Of a stretch of DNA of 64,000 nucleotides, positions 46,746-58,349 are shown one piece after another. The position numbers and the translations under genes are program-made. Where the stretch lies: assembly GCA_018340805.1 (NCBI GenBank), contig JACMZG010001863.1:20724775-20788774 (forward strand), in the 5' to 3' direction. This DNA is from Microvelia longipes. Its lineage: Eukaryota > Arthropoda > Insecta > Hemiptera > Veliidae. Position 1 is the stretch's first letter, and each line of letters opens with the position of its first letter. The notes under the pieces are model-generated. The model had not been told where the DNA came from and made no database searches. It saw nothing but the letters and a program-made list of their open reading frames with translations.

Positions 46746-49700
46746 TGAGTATAAGTATGATTGTATAGTAATTAATACATTATATTTATGCAAATATCTG
46801 AGAAACCCTTTATAATGCTTGCAAAGCAAGCACTTTGACGGATTTTTATTCATAAATGAGTATAATAATAAAATATGCTCAAGATCATGAACGTTTTATA
46901 AACAAAAACAAACAGCAGGTCAATAAACTATTTACCATAGGCTAAAAGCATAAACGCTCAATCGTTTAAACCTCTTTTCATGATTCTTACCTCCTTGATC
47001 TTAATTTAGTTTGTGTGGACAAAACATAGCACAACGACGTGTTTTGACATATACGCTAATAAATTTTTAAGCTAATTTTATAAATTGAAACCATTGCCTT
47101 TATATAAAGGTCTTTGTATTTTTTAGTTTTACAATGTTCGATGAAAGCAGGGTAAAAAATAAAATGCGTATCTTTAGTATGTATTTTTTACAAGATGCTG
47201 ACGTAATGAAGAAGATTCTAATCACCGAAAATAAAACGAACAAATGAAAATTTTAACTTTCATTAGCTAAAATCTTCTAATTAAAAAGAATGGTCAACAT
47301 TTAAAATAAAGAAACTAGGACAACAAAATGGCGACAGGAGTGAATACTTAAGAAAGCTGGATGGAAGTACACTGAACCTTAGAAAGATAAGAGCTATCAC
47401 TTTAATCTGAATTTACATAAGTCCTCTTCCAGTTACTTGTTTGCCCATCATTTAAAATTAAAGTGAAAAAACTACGGAAGAGATTGTTGCTTTTGAAATG
47501 ATGGCCTACAGAGTGGCTGGAGGGCCGACCGAGAGAAAGGAACTCTTTTCCTGTACATATTAAATTCCTACTATTTGTCTTAGCTCTAAATCCAATTTAT
47601 TCTTTTCACCCTTGTTTCTCATTGAAATTACCTGACCCTTTTTTAATCTAAATAAAAAAAAATGATTCCGTCAAAATAAGTGACAATAGTTTAATTAAAA
47701 TAATATGTTTTGAAAGTAACGTTTTCACTAATAACGTTGTTAAATAGTTTTCTATCCCATCAAGGCATTTAAAAAACGTATCAAAAGCTCTTATGTATAT
47801 TTAACTAAAAAAGTAGGTAGAATAATGGTTATCGATTTTCAAAAATGGTCTCTTACCACAAAATTCTGCATATGGGAATCAAAGTAATCAAAATTTCAAA
47901 AAAACTACCTAACAGTGAGAATTATGTTGATAGTCATTATGATATGGATTATTTCAGAATCTACATTATGTTCTGGAGAATTTTCATTAAACACCAAAGA
48001 TCAGTAATTTTTTTCTGATATACAATGTGACACACATAGCTCTGTTTACTTTATGTTAATATTCTATACCATTATTTATAAATTCCAGAATAGAATACTA
48101 TACAGAAAAGACTATTGGAATTTAGTATCATTAGCTGATGAAATTTAAAACTTTTAAAATTATGAAATAAAAATTAAAATGATAACAGAAGTATAACTTT
48201 CATCAATAAAAATGTATTCCCTAAAATCGAAACATAACTTACTGGAACAGTAGTATTGGTATAACATTTCTAAAAATATGATTTATTAGTTTAGTTGTTG
48301 CATTTTAAAGTTAGCAAAAGTAAAAGCTATACTTATAACTTAAATTATCATGTCTTAAAAATCGTGGTCAAAAGTCAGGGACCAAGATTTTAAAGACATG
48401 ATTTTAACGCATTTGAAAATGTCCACAAGACCAGCATTATCCAAATCGACATTTAACTTATTTATCTTAAATTATCGTTTAAAGTAATTTGCAGTTTAAA
48501 CTTCCGTTGTTATGCAACAAGCTGAATTTAATCTCAATTAAAATATCTAAATTAAACTGGAGTTGAATTTAGATGTTTTTGTTGTTATTTGGGCGACACT
48601 GACTGTTAACACTTTGTTTTGATTTCATAACGGATGTTTTTAGTTTTCATTCTCTCCGCCTCCTATAACATTTTTATGTTGAATATAATAAAAACTAAGA
48701 CTAACTTTGTATTAAAATTTTAATCAAACAACCTTTAATATCCATAATTTTAATCATTAATTCTAATAAAATTTGGCTATTTTAAATTGGCGTATCCAAT
48801 ACAAACATACACGCAACAAAAATTACAAGTATTAGTGATATCTATTAAAACATATAAATTCACGTTTAGAATAATTTAAAAAAATCTAAAGAAGAATTTT
48901 AATTTTAAGTAAACGCTCATAAGTACTTAATTAAATAAAAATATGATAAGTTTTTATATATGAGTCGTAAATATCACGAATATTTTAATCCACTTATTTC
49001 AAAGGTTTACGTTACTCTCTAGTTTTAACTTGATTCGGCTGCTAAGCTACAGAGAATGTCATTTTAGAATTATACTACCGTTTAAACAGCTTTTACTAAA
49101 ATAGCAAAAGAGTACTCCTAAGTCTAAGTAAACACATGCTATCAGTATTGTTAACCCTAGTTATCAATACTAGCCATTAAATAAAAACAACTATAATCTA
49201 GCAAGAACTTAACCTTCTTTAACAGAGTAATTTGTAAGCTTAAGCAAGTATTTTCGAGTTATTATTGGTGATTGGTGAATAATTTTGATTGTAAGTGATT
49301 ATTTTTGGTTACTAAAAATCATTATTGACCGTCCAAATTTAGTACCTAAATCTGACGAAAACTCACGGGGAAACAAAAAAATTCCTTTATATTATTTTAA
49401 TTTGACGACGGACTTTTTTTTTTAAATCAACTGGGCTGTTTAATTCATTTCTATATCATCCTTACACAAATGTCTCACCAAAAAGATTCTGAAGCTGAAT
49501 TATATTATCTATTATTTTTTATTCAACTTAATTATAATTATTACTTATTTTGAAAAAATGAAAAAAGTTCTTGAAAATCAATTAGTATAAACATAAAGGA
49601 AAGAAAAGTATAAGGCAATTGTGTAGGAAAACGACTTTCCGTGAGAAGAAAATGGTCTATGCAGAAACAAAGAGCAATTAGCCTAGGCTCGATTACAGGC

Positions 49701-50120
49701 CCTCTTGGTTCGCTCACTATTAATTTGTTTTGAAAAGGTATCGGCATAGAGAGGCAAAATTTGCATAGATATCTATTTTGTAAAAGGCCAAAAACAGAGA
49801 GAGAGGGTTAGACCAATGGGGGTTATGAAGGTTATGAAGCGTAGCCTTATAATTGGTTAGTAAAACGCTCTAACCCTTCACTGAAAGGACAACTAGTCAA
49901 AATTCTGACTGGTTTTTAAAATTAACGTCACCAAAATTACTAATTAACTCGGTAATGAATGAGGGAAGATCAACAGTATTTTATCGTCAGTTTGTTTCCA
50001 AAAGTTAACAAAACATTAAATACAAGATTCAAAGTAAATATTAATGATGTTTAGGTATTTTACATTAACAAAATACATAAATGTTGTTGATGAATGATAA
50101 TTTAATTAATTACCTAAAAA
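46746..50120. other. AT-rich sequence, no gene recognised
   Basis: A small palindrome TGCTTGC-AAA-GCAAGCA lies at about 46818. No open frame worth reporting except 49541-49747 minus, which is unrecognised. A 75-bp inverted-repeat relic lies at 49804-49877. Confidence 0.5.
49804..49877. repeat. Small inverted-repeat relic
   Basis: AGGGTTAGA (49804-49812) and TCTAACCCT (49869-49877) bracket an inner AAGG...CCTT stem and the phrase GAAGCGTAGCC, a variant of the dispersed GCGAAGCG motif. Confidence 0.5.
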
Positions 50121-50121
50121 A

Positions 50122-50157
50122 AGGTGTGTATAAATAACACCTTATTTGTACACACCT
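50122..50157. repeat. Hairpin with 16-bp arms
   Basis: AGGTGTGTATAAATAA and TTATTTGTACACACCT flank a CACC loop, with one mismatch that becomes a G-U pair in RNA. A second perfect hairpin begins eight bases later. Confidence 0.8.
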
Positions 50158-50165
50158 CGTGATAC

Positions 50166-50196
50166 AACCTCGTATCACAGCACGTGATACGAGGTT
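50166..50196. repeat. Perfect hairpin with 13-bp arms
   Basis: AACCTCGTATCAC (50166-50178) and GTGATACGAGGTT (50184-50196) are exact complements around AGCAC. Flanking TCGTGATACA repeats part of the arm. Confidence 0.85.
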
Positions 50197-50199
50197 TAA

Positions 50200-51850
50200 A
50201 TTTCAAAATGTGAGTTGGTATTGAATAAATAAAATAATATCATCTATATCAAATCATTTTAAGATGCCTGAAATATAGGTAACCAAAATAATTAAATGAA
50301 TGGTAAATAAAAAAATAATAGTTTAATCGTATAAAAATTACATTTTTTTATATAATTTTGATTTTGAATATAGCCTAAGGCTGTATAATCTGTGACAATA
50401 CGTTGGAGGCCGTATATATTTTAAGTTATCAACTCATGTAGATAACTTATTTTATTTTAATTGTGACTATTATGATTTGACTATTGAATTTATTATTAAT
50501 TATATTTTTATTAAAATTATTATTATTATTTATTATTATTAAACTATTTAACTTAAGTCTTTTAGAATTTAAATAAAACTAAACTTTACTAAAAAATAAC
50601 GTTATTTTATTTCTCTTGTAGGTTATAGCTCTGGGGAAATCGTCACATCAGCAAATTTTTATTAGGAAATAAGCCTTATGAGGTTATTTTGATGACGTAA
50701 GTGGAAGGGGAAGTGGAGGTGGAGATTGTTTTACTTTTTGGTAAGCTTTTATGACCAATCACTGGAATTACAAAAATAACGTATCTAACCAGTTTGAATA
50801 TTAAAAAAAGGAAATCAAGAATTATGAAAGTAAGAAAAAAGTTGGGCCAGACTAGTATATTATACATGTAATAATTAATTGGAAATAAAAAAAAACTTTT
50901 CGCCATTTGAAAACTTGTCAACAAGGTAAATTAAAAACCACACTTGATAACGTATAAAATGTTTGACTAAATTAAATATAACATTAAAATAAAATAACCA
51001 TCATCTAATTAAAATAAAAGAACTATTATAAAACTGCCATGAAAAAAATCTTTTTGTTATATTTAATTTATAAAATCTTCTTTGTAAGTTTATAATTAAA
51101 AAAATAAATGTTAAAAGTTGCCTTAAACAGTTACTTTGGTTAAAAAAAAGAAAGAAGAGGAAGCTGTACTTTGTTTTATCGCTCTGTATACTTAACTAAT
51201 TTATTAATTAAACTTTTTTATTTTTCTTAATCTTCTTATTTCTTTTTGTTTTATATATTTTTTTAAATAAAGGATTTAATGGGCAAGTATTATTATTTTA
51301 CAGCGGCTACTTTTTTTTTGTATGGAGTGTTTTATTAAATCTGTGTTACAAGTTAAAGAGGAAGTTAATTAGGAGAATAGTGCGGTTAGGTATGAAAGCA
51401 CAAGAAGCAGAAAGAAGCAAAGGAGCATATTACTAGAACAGTGAACCTTGGTTTATTAAATAGGGTTTTAAAAACTTGAAACTTTAAAAAGGTATGCTTC
51501 ATTTTTTTACCTTCTCCGTTTCTAGTTCATAATAGATACTTAGTTCATAAAGGAGGGTAATAGGGAATACCTTTTTAACAGAACCTATTATTTACTTTCT
51601 TCTTTATTAAGTTATTAAATTATTTTGTACTTCCTTATTATACCAAAAATGGTAAATAAATAAAATGTAGTATTAAAATTGAACAACTCTAAAGACCATA
51701 AACTAATTGAAATTGAATAAATAAATATGAGAAACATTTGCTTGAATTGCGTTTTACAAAATAATTTCTACGTTAACCAACTATGCAATGAAGAAACTAG
51801 CAGCAGGTAACAACCATAAACAGATATAATGTAAAGTAATTCAACAATAA
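50200..51850. other. AT-rich sequence, nothing recognised
   Basis: Includes a (TTA)n-type run around 50515-50540 and an 82-codon minus frame at 50676-50924 with no family resemblance. Confidence 0.5.
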
Positions 51851-51911
51851 TAAACTGCGTAGGCTTCCGCGGTTATTGTCATGATGATTTTGTCTTCTAT
51901 GTAGATGAAGA

Positions 51912-51953
51912 ATCCGACGTTTCGCTTACACTGAGGGAGGCATCTTCAGGGAT
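51912..51953 (-). ncRNA. Hammerhead ribozyme motif, core kept, stem II weakened
   Basis: On the minus strand: AUCC, CUGAAGA, stem II GCCUCC/GUAAGC with mismatches, GAAA, ACGU, C and GGAU. The core is conserved, but the poor stem II makes activity doubtful. Confidence 0.55.
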
Positions 51954-52024
51954 GTAGGACATCATGGAATGCTCTACAAAAATGAACTAAAGATGGAGAC
52001 GATCATCTCTATCATCAGTCCTAC

Positions 52025-52066
52025 ATCCCTGATGATGCCTTCGACAGTGGAAGCAAAACGTCGAAT
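52025..52066 (+). ncRNA. Hammerhead ribozyme remnant, GAAA box lost
   Basis: AUCC (52025-52028), CUGAUGA (52029-52035), stem II GCCUUC/GGAAGC-like, then AAAAC in place of GAAAC, GUC and GAAU. Replacement of the invariant G12 predicts loss of activity. Confidence 0.6.
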
Positions 52067-52115
52067 TCTTCATTTACATTGACGCGGTCACCACGAAGAC
52101 ACCTAGCTATAACTT

Positions 52116-53984
52116 CAAATCAACTATGAGTTGTCATTGTTAATCATAAAGATATAGAACTTTTTTCATTATTCTCAACTATAAACTATATTGGCAAATA
52201 TATTGATACTCACTGACAAGCGCCATAATCCTTTATGAAGTTTGTTAAACCTTTTCACAAAATTTCTCTAAAATATGTTGCAAAATACTTTTTTTAATTT
52301 TTATGATTCACTCATTAATATATTAATTATATATTATTGTTGGTTTAATATCTTAATAAATAAATATAAATCTTACATCAACCAAGATTTTTATACCCAC
52401 CAATTGCTTAATAAATTATTATACATTTTTAAAACAAATCATATCAAATTGCATTTTATGTTGAAGGAAAAAATAGAAATTTAATTTCAATTTTATATTA
52501 TAAGGATTCTGGGTTAAAATAAAATCTTGATATATTTGTTAGGAAACGAGGTTAATAGGAAACAGAAGGTCTGGATTGTGGAGATATTAACTTCCCTACT
52601 TATCTCTCAAAAACCCGCCGCTTGGGGTAACTTGATCTCTTAGAGCAATAGTGCGAAACTCCATCAAACCGCGCGGGCAACGAAACCCTGGAATTAAAGT
52701 TAGATATGTATTACGGCTTCTTGCTGGGAAACCCGTCAGAAAATGTTCCCTATCTTTTTTAACCCTTTTTTTCGTTAATTTGCTTCGATTCTCTCGCTTT
52801 AATGAACCGAAAAATTTGATTCGCTTTTCTTATCGTTTAAGTCCTGGAAACATCATTACATCGTCTCATTTTTAACTCGACTGTTTTGTTTTCTATACTT
52901 TTCCTCTTTTATAAGGACTTAGTATTTTCCTTATTTTCTCAAATTCTATCTGACTTACTTTTTTCCAATTCTTTAACGAAATTTACCTTTTTCTCTTTTT
53001 CAATTATGCAGTCAAATTGGTAAATCATTCACTAAGATTTTTTACTTATTCAATTACATTAATTTTCCAAATAAAAAATTCCTTCCACTTTATGTATTTT
53101 ATATCAGTAATTTTTTAACATTTCTAAATTAAATTAACTAAACACCATCACTAATAGGTTATACGTGGTCTTATGATTAATCATTTATTTATGATCAGGC
53201 TAGTAAATCTCATCTAAATCTCAAACATATAACATGGCCCATACCTCACGATTCTTTAAAAAATGCTTTGAAGTGCGTAAGTAAACTTTTAGAGAGATTT
53301 CAAGTATTATTAGAGATGACATCGAAAGCGTAAATTTAAGAAGTTAATAACGGAATTGTCAATCAGTAAGGTAAAAATGTAAATGCAGGCAATAGAGTGG
53401 AGTAAAAATTACTGCGATGTGTTTAGGATTATATGGCAAATACTAATTACTAAAGGTGATTATAATTTTAAAAAATTGACTTCAAGTATTTATATGTCTC
53501 AAACACTGTGCTGGTTAAGGCATTTAAAAGTGTGCAATAAACATTAATACCAACTATAAATTACAAATATTATTACAAAAACATAAAATAAAATATAAAA
53601 AGTTTCAAATTAAGAGCATGTAACTGCAAAGAAAATAATTTTCCCACCAACAATAGTAAAACTGACTTATATTATTTTATAACGGGAAAACTTATAATAA
53701 ATAAATGTTATAAACTTCGTTGATTATAATAAATAAATAAACTTTTATTATTATCCAGTATATAATATAATGTAATATGTATTTTATAATATCATATAAT
53801 GTAAATATATATTATTGATTCTCTAAAATGAAAATATTGATTCTTATATGAGAATTCACAATTTCAATTTAGTTTAAAATAATTCATAAAAACATTTTAG
53901 AATTATTTCCGTGACTCATAATTAAAGATTAATGTGATTTAAACCCCTTTAAATCAACAAGCCTAATAAATAAAATAACTTATG
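52116..53984. other. AT-rich sequence, no gene recognised
   Basis: Plus frames at 52275-52484 and 52651-52875 show no recognisable family. The second lies in a less AT-rich patch (52540-52880) that could be a decayed repeat. Confidence 0.45.
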
Positions 53985-54022
53985 ATATCATCAGTTTGTA
54001 TATCATTAGATATACAAACTGA
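53985..54022. repeat. Hairpin with ~17-bp arms
   Basis: ATCATCAGTTTGTATATC and GATATACAAACTGATGAT are complementary around ATTA. It lies just downstream (minus sense) of the Penelope-like coding remnant. Confidence 0.7.
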
Positions 54023-54074
54023 TGATAGATTACCGTTAGATGACGTAATTTAAGGCTTAGATTGGCTAATGGAA

Positions 54075-54350
54075 TTATCCGAGACACATGGTGAAGAGGT
54101 AAGCGGACAGTCCAACAATGGTGGACTGTGGTGTCCACGTGTTGTAGAGCTTCAACCTCATGTCCCTGTAGATGTGTTCCTGTGGTAAGCAATCTCTATT
54201 GCTTTCCTGACAAGCCTGTCTCGATATCAAGAAAAATTCCCTAGTTCTCGGTTTTTCCAAAATTAATAAAATGACCAGTATGTCGTAACTGACTTGAGAT
54301 AGCGACCCAACGATATGGTGCGTTTGATGTGCTCAAATACGTAGATATGA
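54075..54350 (-). pseudogene. Penelope-like element, C-terminal GIY-YIG region remnant
   Basis: Minus-strand reading in shifting frames gives TGHFINFGKTEN, VRKAIEIAYHRN and then MRLKLYNTWTP. This order matches the region after the GIY-YIG core in Penelope-like proteins: a tGHxixF segment, a (R)EAIEI helix and an NR-xG-xxLxxxWxP ending. Penelope elements encode a reverse transcriptase fused to this endonuclease. The upstream parts are absent here and at least one frameshift is present. The neighbouring hammerhead remnant at 54.41-54.48 kb supports the assignment. Confidence 0.6.
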
Positions 54351-54367
54351 GACTACGCGATCTCAAA

Positions 54368-54485
54368 GTGGCAAAGTCTCCGATGTAGACTTTGCCACCG
54401 ATACAAGTGATCTTATAGACATCACTAGTGGGAGCGAACCGTCAAATTCATTATTTTAATTAACGTGATTACCACCGGAAGACAT
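54368..54485 (+). repeat. Penelope-type terminal repeat remnant with hairpin
   Basis: A perfect 12-bp inverted repeat, GTGGCAAAGTCT/AGACTTTGCCAC (54368-54379, 54387-54398), is followed by AGTGGGAGCGAACCGTCAAA and ATTAACGTGATTACCACCGG. The latter parallels the segments after the hammerhead at 10.47 kb. GAACCGTC replaces GAAACGTC, so the ribozyme is broken. Confidence 0.6.
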
Positions 54486-54489
54486 AAAC

Positions 54490-55640
54490 CATCATCACAA
54501 CAATGCATTTATCTAAAATATAAAACTACCATACCACGAAAAAAAACTGCCTATACAAATCTTAGAATTATTTACGTGGCTTCGCTTAGAGTGGTATTTA
54601 ATATAATTTTCTAATAATCACAAGTCACACAAGTCAAAACTTTCAATTTTTTTATACGATTAAAGTATTTCTCAGACCTTACTTAACCAAACGTAAAAAC
54701 CACTTAAGTCAAAACTATCGTTAAATAAGACAAATGAGTACAAATACATTATTACTAAATCCAAATTTTTATCAATTTAATAAAAATAATAACTCATGTG
54801 CTTTTTTCTGCCGACCCTAGAAATAAACCTACGAAACTATAAGCATAATCTATAATGCATTTTATCTCAAACACATCTGCACATTATATATGAACATATT
54901 AATGTATTTTACAGAATAATCTTAACCAAAACGGCTCGATAGTGTTTTACTTCATACATGTATGATTTAACCTTTTAACGTAATAATAACGAAGAGGTTA
55001 TAGCGAGTTTATTATTAGAGAAAGGTTTTAAAACTAGTGGTTAAGCTAAGGTGTGTACTTCGACCGAAAAGGTCTCTTTAGAGGTATAGTTGCTATAAAT
55101 GTCATCATAGTAGATTAAAATGTTGGTTTGTTAAAACCACACATTACATTATATTAATAATTTTTAATTATCAGTCAATTGCAAGAACATTGATTTTAAC
55201 AATAAAAAGCTTAACACATTAAGATTTAGTATTTATAATACCTATTTTTAGCATTTACTATAGTTATGTAGGAAATGTCAATAAACATGGAAGTAATCTT
55301 AAATTTAAAACTAATACAAAATTATTGACCGAACTACTTAAACAAGTAAAGTGTTGTTTTTAATTATTATTTTTTTTATTTTAATTTTTAATTATTTTGT
55401 TTTAATTTATATAATTTAAGACGTTTTGAATAGTTTTTATCATGCAGTCTTCCTGTATGTGTCTATGTCCTTTATAATAGTAGCTTCGTACATGTTTGTT
55501 CCTAGTTTCAACCCTTTAATTAAAAGAATGAAATAATCAAAGCAAATTATTATGCCATTTATTTCAAACAATAAGAGGAAATGCAATTAAAACAATATAA
55601 CATGATTAAAACAATGAAAAAAAAAAACATCAACTCCGTA
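54490..55640. other. AT-rich sequence, nothing recognised
   Basis: No open frames of interest and no repeat structure seen, apart from one TGGCTTCGCTTAGAGTGG phrase near 54577. Confidence 0.5.
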
Positions 55641-55882
55641 TTTTTCACGAAATTCGCTGTATTAGGGCGGAATCGGCTTTCAGCTTACATCATCATCAGT
55701 TCTGAAGAGATGTCGAGCCGTCAGCTGTCCAGGACCTCTTTTTAAAGTTTGGAGACGACTGAACAGAGAAACTCAGAGGTCTTCTCGAGACAGCTCGACG
55801 CCTCTCCGGCACTGATGATGGCGTAAGCTGAAAGCCGGTTCTGCCCTAATACTGCGAATTTTGTGGAAGAGACGGAATTAAT
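55632..55882. mobile_element. Penelope-type foldback element, AGCCGGCU family
   Basis: Inverted arms run from about 55632 to 55745 and from 55770 to 55882. The distal ends pair as TCCGT-TTCACGAAATTCGC and its complement. Arms are more diverged than in the 18.5-kb element but share the family sequences (CTGATGA, TAAGCTGAAAGCC, GTGGAAGAGACGGAATT). The right arm keeps a complete hammerhead core, while the left has lost stem I. Limits and target-site duplication are uncertain. Confidence 0.65.
55808..55845 (+). ncRNA. Hammerhead ribozyme motif, AGCCGGCU family, intact core
   Basis: GGCA (55808-55811) pairs exactly with UGCC (55842-55845) as stem I. CUGAUGA is 55812-55818. Stem II is a short GGC/GCU around GUAA. 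GAAA is 55830-55833, the helix-III segment is AGCCGGUU (55833-55840), and the cleavage base is C55841. All invariant positions are present. Helix III is self-complementary apart from a G-U pair, so a dimeric fold is expected. Confidence 0.75.
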
Positions 55883-56289
55883 GGTCTTTTCATTAAAAAC
55901 ATTTCAAAGCGTCCTAAAAAATTAAATAAAAACAAGTTCCGATGGCATGCACAGTTAGTTATTGTTACATTACTGAAACCAATGTTCTAATTCTTGTGTT
56001 ATCTAATTGAGTTTGTAATAAAACTACTTCTGAAAAAGGCTTTATTTACGCCCAAATGGTCAAATTTGTGTTTTATTTTTCTGACCAACTACCATATAAT
56101 TCTGAACTTCTTTCATCTTAAATTTTTCCTCGCCTACTTACGTAGGTGTATAGGAAAATATTGTGTTCACTATAAAAATCTGAAACCGAGCGTTCATTAT
56201 AATTCTTTCTTAATGTACTTTAAGGACGTTTTGAGTGATTTTTATTATGTATGACTATGTCCCGTGTCTCATTAGCTTCGTACATATGT

Positions 56290-56877
56290 GAACCAAGTAA
56301 AGTGATGTAGAAATTCATACAGTAGGGGTGGGGGCGCGGGACACAGTGGTCTAACTCCCCCGAAATAAGCTGCTTTAGATGGACCTGCCCTAAGTTCACC
56401 ATTTCTCCGCTTGTGGCAGGTCGGTTCACCTTGCACCCCATATATAAAATAATTATTTCTTCAATTCCAAGATTAAAATTATTTAAAAGGGTCTTTAACA
56501 ATTTTAAAAATTGAATTAATTATTTTAAAGGTATTGTTCGGAAAACTATATTACAATAAAATTCTCTTTCATGTCTAAATCCAAACTGACTCTATTTTGA
56601 CATAATTTGACAAATATATTTATTTTTAACAGGTATAATTTTCATAAACGCTGTGTTAATTTTAAGTAGACCTGATATCGTGATAACCATGATTTGTAGA
56701 CGATTTAAAACTTATAACAATAGTGATAAGGGCACAAGGTGAAAACTAGCGCTTGGTGCGGTAGTTGATGCAACTAATCCCTGTTTTTTTCGGAACCACC
56801 AAAAACCAGGGAGTTAGACCACTGTGTCCCCCCGCCCCGACCTACTGTATGAATTTCTACATCACTTTAGAACCAAG
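56290..56877. mobile_element. hAT-like MITE with 8-bp TSD
   Basis: The element spans 56298-56869. Target-site duplications GAACCAAG lie at 56290-56297 and 56870-56877. The terminal inverted repeats begin TAAAGTGATGTAGAAATTC, are identical for 29 bp, and stay similar through a G-rich patch to GACACAGTGGTCTAACTCC, about 65 bp in all. The 8-bp duplication is typical of hAT (also P) transposons. The interior has no transposase. The minus frame at 56220-56501 is only TIR sequence. Confidence 0.85.
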
Positions 56878-56899
56878 CTTTAACTCTTCAACACAAAAA

Positions 56900-57060
56900 C
56901 ATTAAAAGCAACGATAGTAACAGACACACACACACATACTGACAACTTTGTAAAAACTACTCAGGAGGTCTTGAAAACACCTGGAAAAGTTATTTAGGTG
57001 AAATCCTAGTTTAGAATTATCAGTGCAAACACAATACTCCTCCTATATACCTACAGTTGA
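56900..57060 (+). repeat. Dispersed repeat (family of 3.42 kb)
   Basis: ACAGACACACACACACATAC, AAAAACTACTCAGGAGGTC, AACACCTGGAAAAGTT, GTGAAATCCTAG and ACAATACTCCTCCTATATACC match the other copies in order. A partial 5' fragment (CATCTCTCTAGCATGAACAC) lies at about 57270. Confidence 0.5.
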
Positions 57061-57384
57061 ATTCATATTTTTTAATAAAAGAATATATCAGAAACAAAAC
57101 CAAGAAAAACACAAGTTCCAACAATTCGAATCAATTAAAACATTTACGAGTTTTGTATATTTTTAAAAACAATATATGCTACATGATTAATGATGATCAA
57201 TGACGTCATGAAAAATTGTACTACGGTTGGCACAATTGAATCTAAAAATTTATTTTAATACTAATTACCATCTCTCTAGCATGAACACACTTGATAGTTA
57301 CGGATCAAACCATAAATGTTCCTAAGAATCCTTATTTATTGACTAAATTCTTAGCGCAGGTCACAAAGCAATTTACCTCTCGGA

Positions 57385-57440
57385 CATTTTCCGTGGCGCA
57401 AACCGAAGGGTACTCTGCTATATAAATATAGCATAGAGAC
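57385..57440 (+). repeat. Remnant of the AGCCGGCU hammerhead family
   Basis: CCGTGGCGCAAACCGAAGGG, then TACTCTGCTATATAAATATAG. The stem II-like and TCTGCTATATAAATATA parts align with 18.70 and 21.48 kb, but CTGATGA is gone and GAAA reads GAAG. Confidence 0.45.
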
Positions 57441-58135
57441 GAGTTAAGAATAAAACACATTAAAAATTCAGTACGATACTTTCTTATGGTTAGAAAGAGG
57501 AAACCATCTAAAAAGTACCAATTTTTCTTAAAAAATATGTCTCCAGGTCAACTGTTAACTGTATAATTTATTCCGATATTAAAATTATGTATAATAAACA
57601 CAAAACAATTATTTAAAGTAATTTACAAACTTCTGTGTTAAAATGAAAGACCTAAATCTAAAAAGTCCTTAACAAATCAAAAAGAGAACAAATTTAATAT
57701 AATAACTACCAAAAAAACTAAACTTTTAAATAAATTACTCATAAATAAATCCTTTTCAATTTAATACTTAAAACTCTCTCCTTCAATCCACTGAATAAGA
57801 AACAGAATGGCCAACAGAACACTAAATAAAGTCAGTCAGTAAAATTTCTCAAAAAAGTTTCGACTTTTCGCAAAACTTGTAAAACCTTGAGGATAAAGTT
57901 TCCGAAATCCACTCGTTCAACTTTTCCACATTGTTAATCGCTTCCCCACCCCCTTTTCTGTTTCTCTTATTTCATTTAATGGATATTTTGTTCGCAGAGA
58001 TTTATTTTATTTAATTTTCGTTAGAAACCTTGTTAGTAAATTAATATCAATAGACTAATGAGATTTCGTCATGGCAAGAGTCGAACTTCTGACAATCCGT
58101 TTTTAGAGGTCTCAAACTAACGAAAAAGTAAGATT
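57441..58135. other. AT-rich sequence, nothing recognised
   Basis: Unrecognised sequence without frames or repeats that I can support. Confidence 0.5.
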
Positions 58136-58145
58136 TGCAAAACTG

Positions 58146-58223
58146 TATAATATATATAATATATAATATATATATATATATATAATATATTATATATATA
58201 TATATTATATATATTTATATATA

Positions 58224-58281
<58 letters not shown>

Positions 58282-58346
58282 TATATCATATATATATATA
58301 TATACATTATAATATATATCATATATATATATATATATATATATAT
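58146..58346. repeat. Interrupted (TA)n microsatellite
   Basis: About 200 bp of TA repeats broken by TAATATA and CATA slips. The tyrosine/isoleucine frame across it is artefactual. Confidence 0.95.
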
Positions 58347-58349
58347 TCA

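Larger units (their letters stand above)
51853..52115. mobile_element. Penelope-type foldback element, ACGU family, degraded
   Basis: It opens with TAAACTGCGTAGGCTTCCGC and GGTTATTGTCATGA, the same tail as the element at 10222. The left arm (to about 51965) and the inverted right arm (about 52015-52115) are related to the 10.2-kb arms but have more differences and a shortened or altered centre. Each arm has a hammerhead remnant. I could not settle a target-site duplication. Confidence 0.7.
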
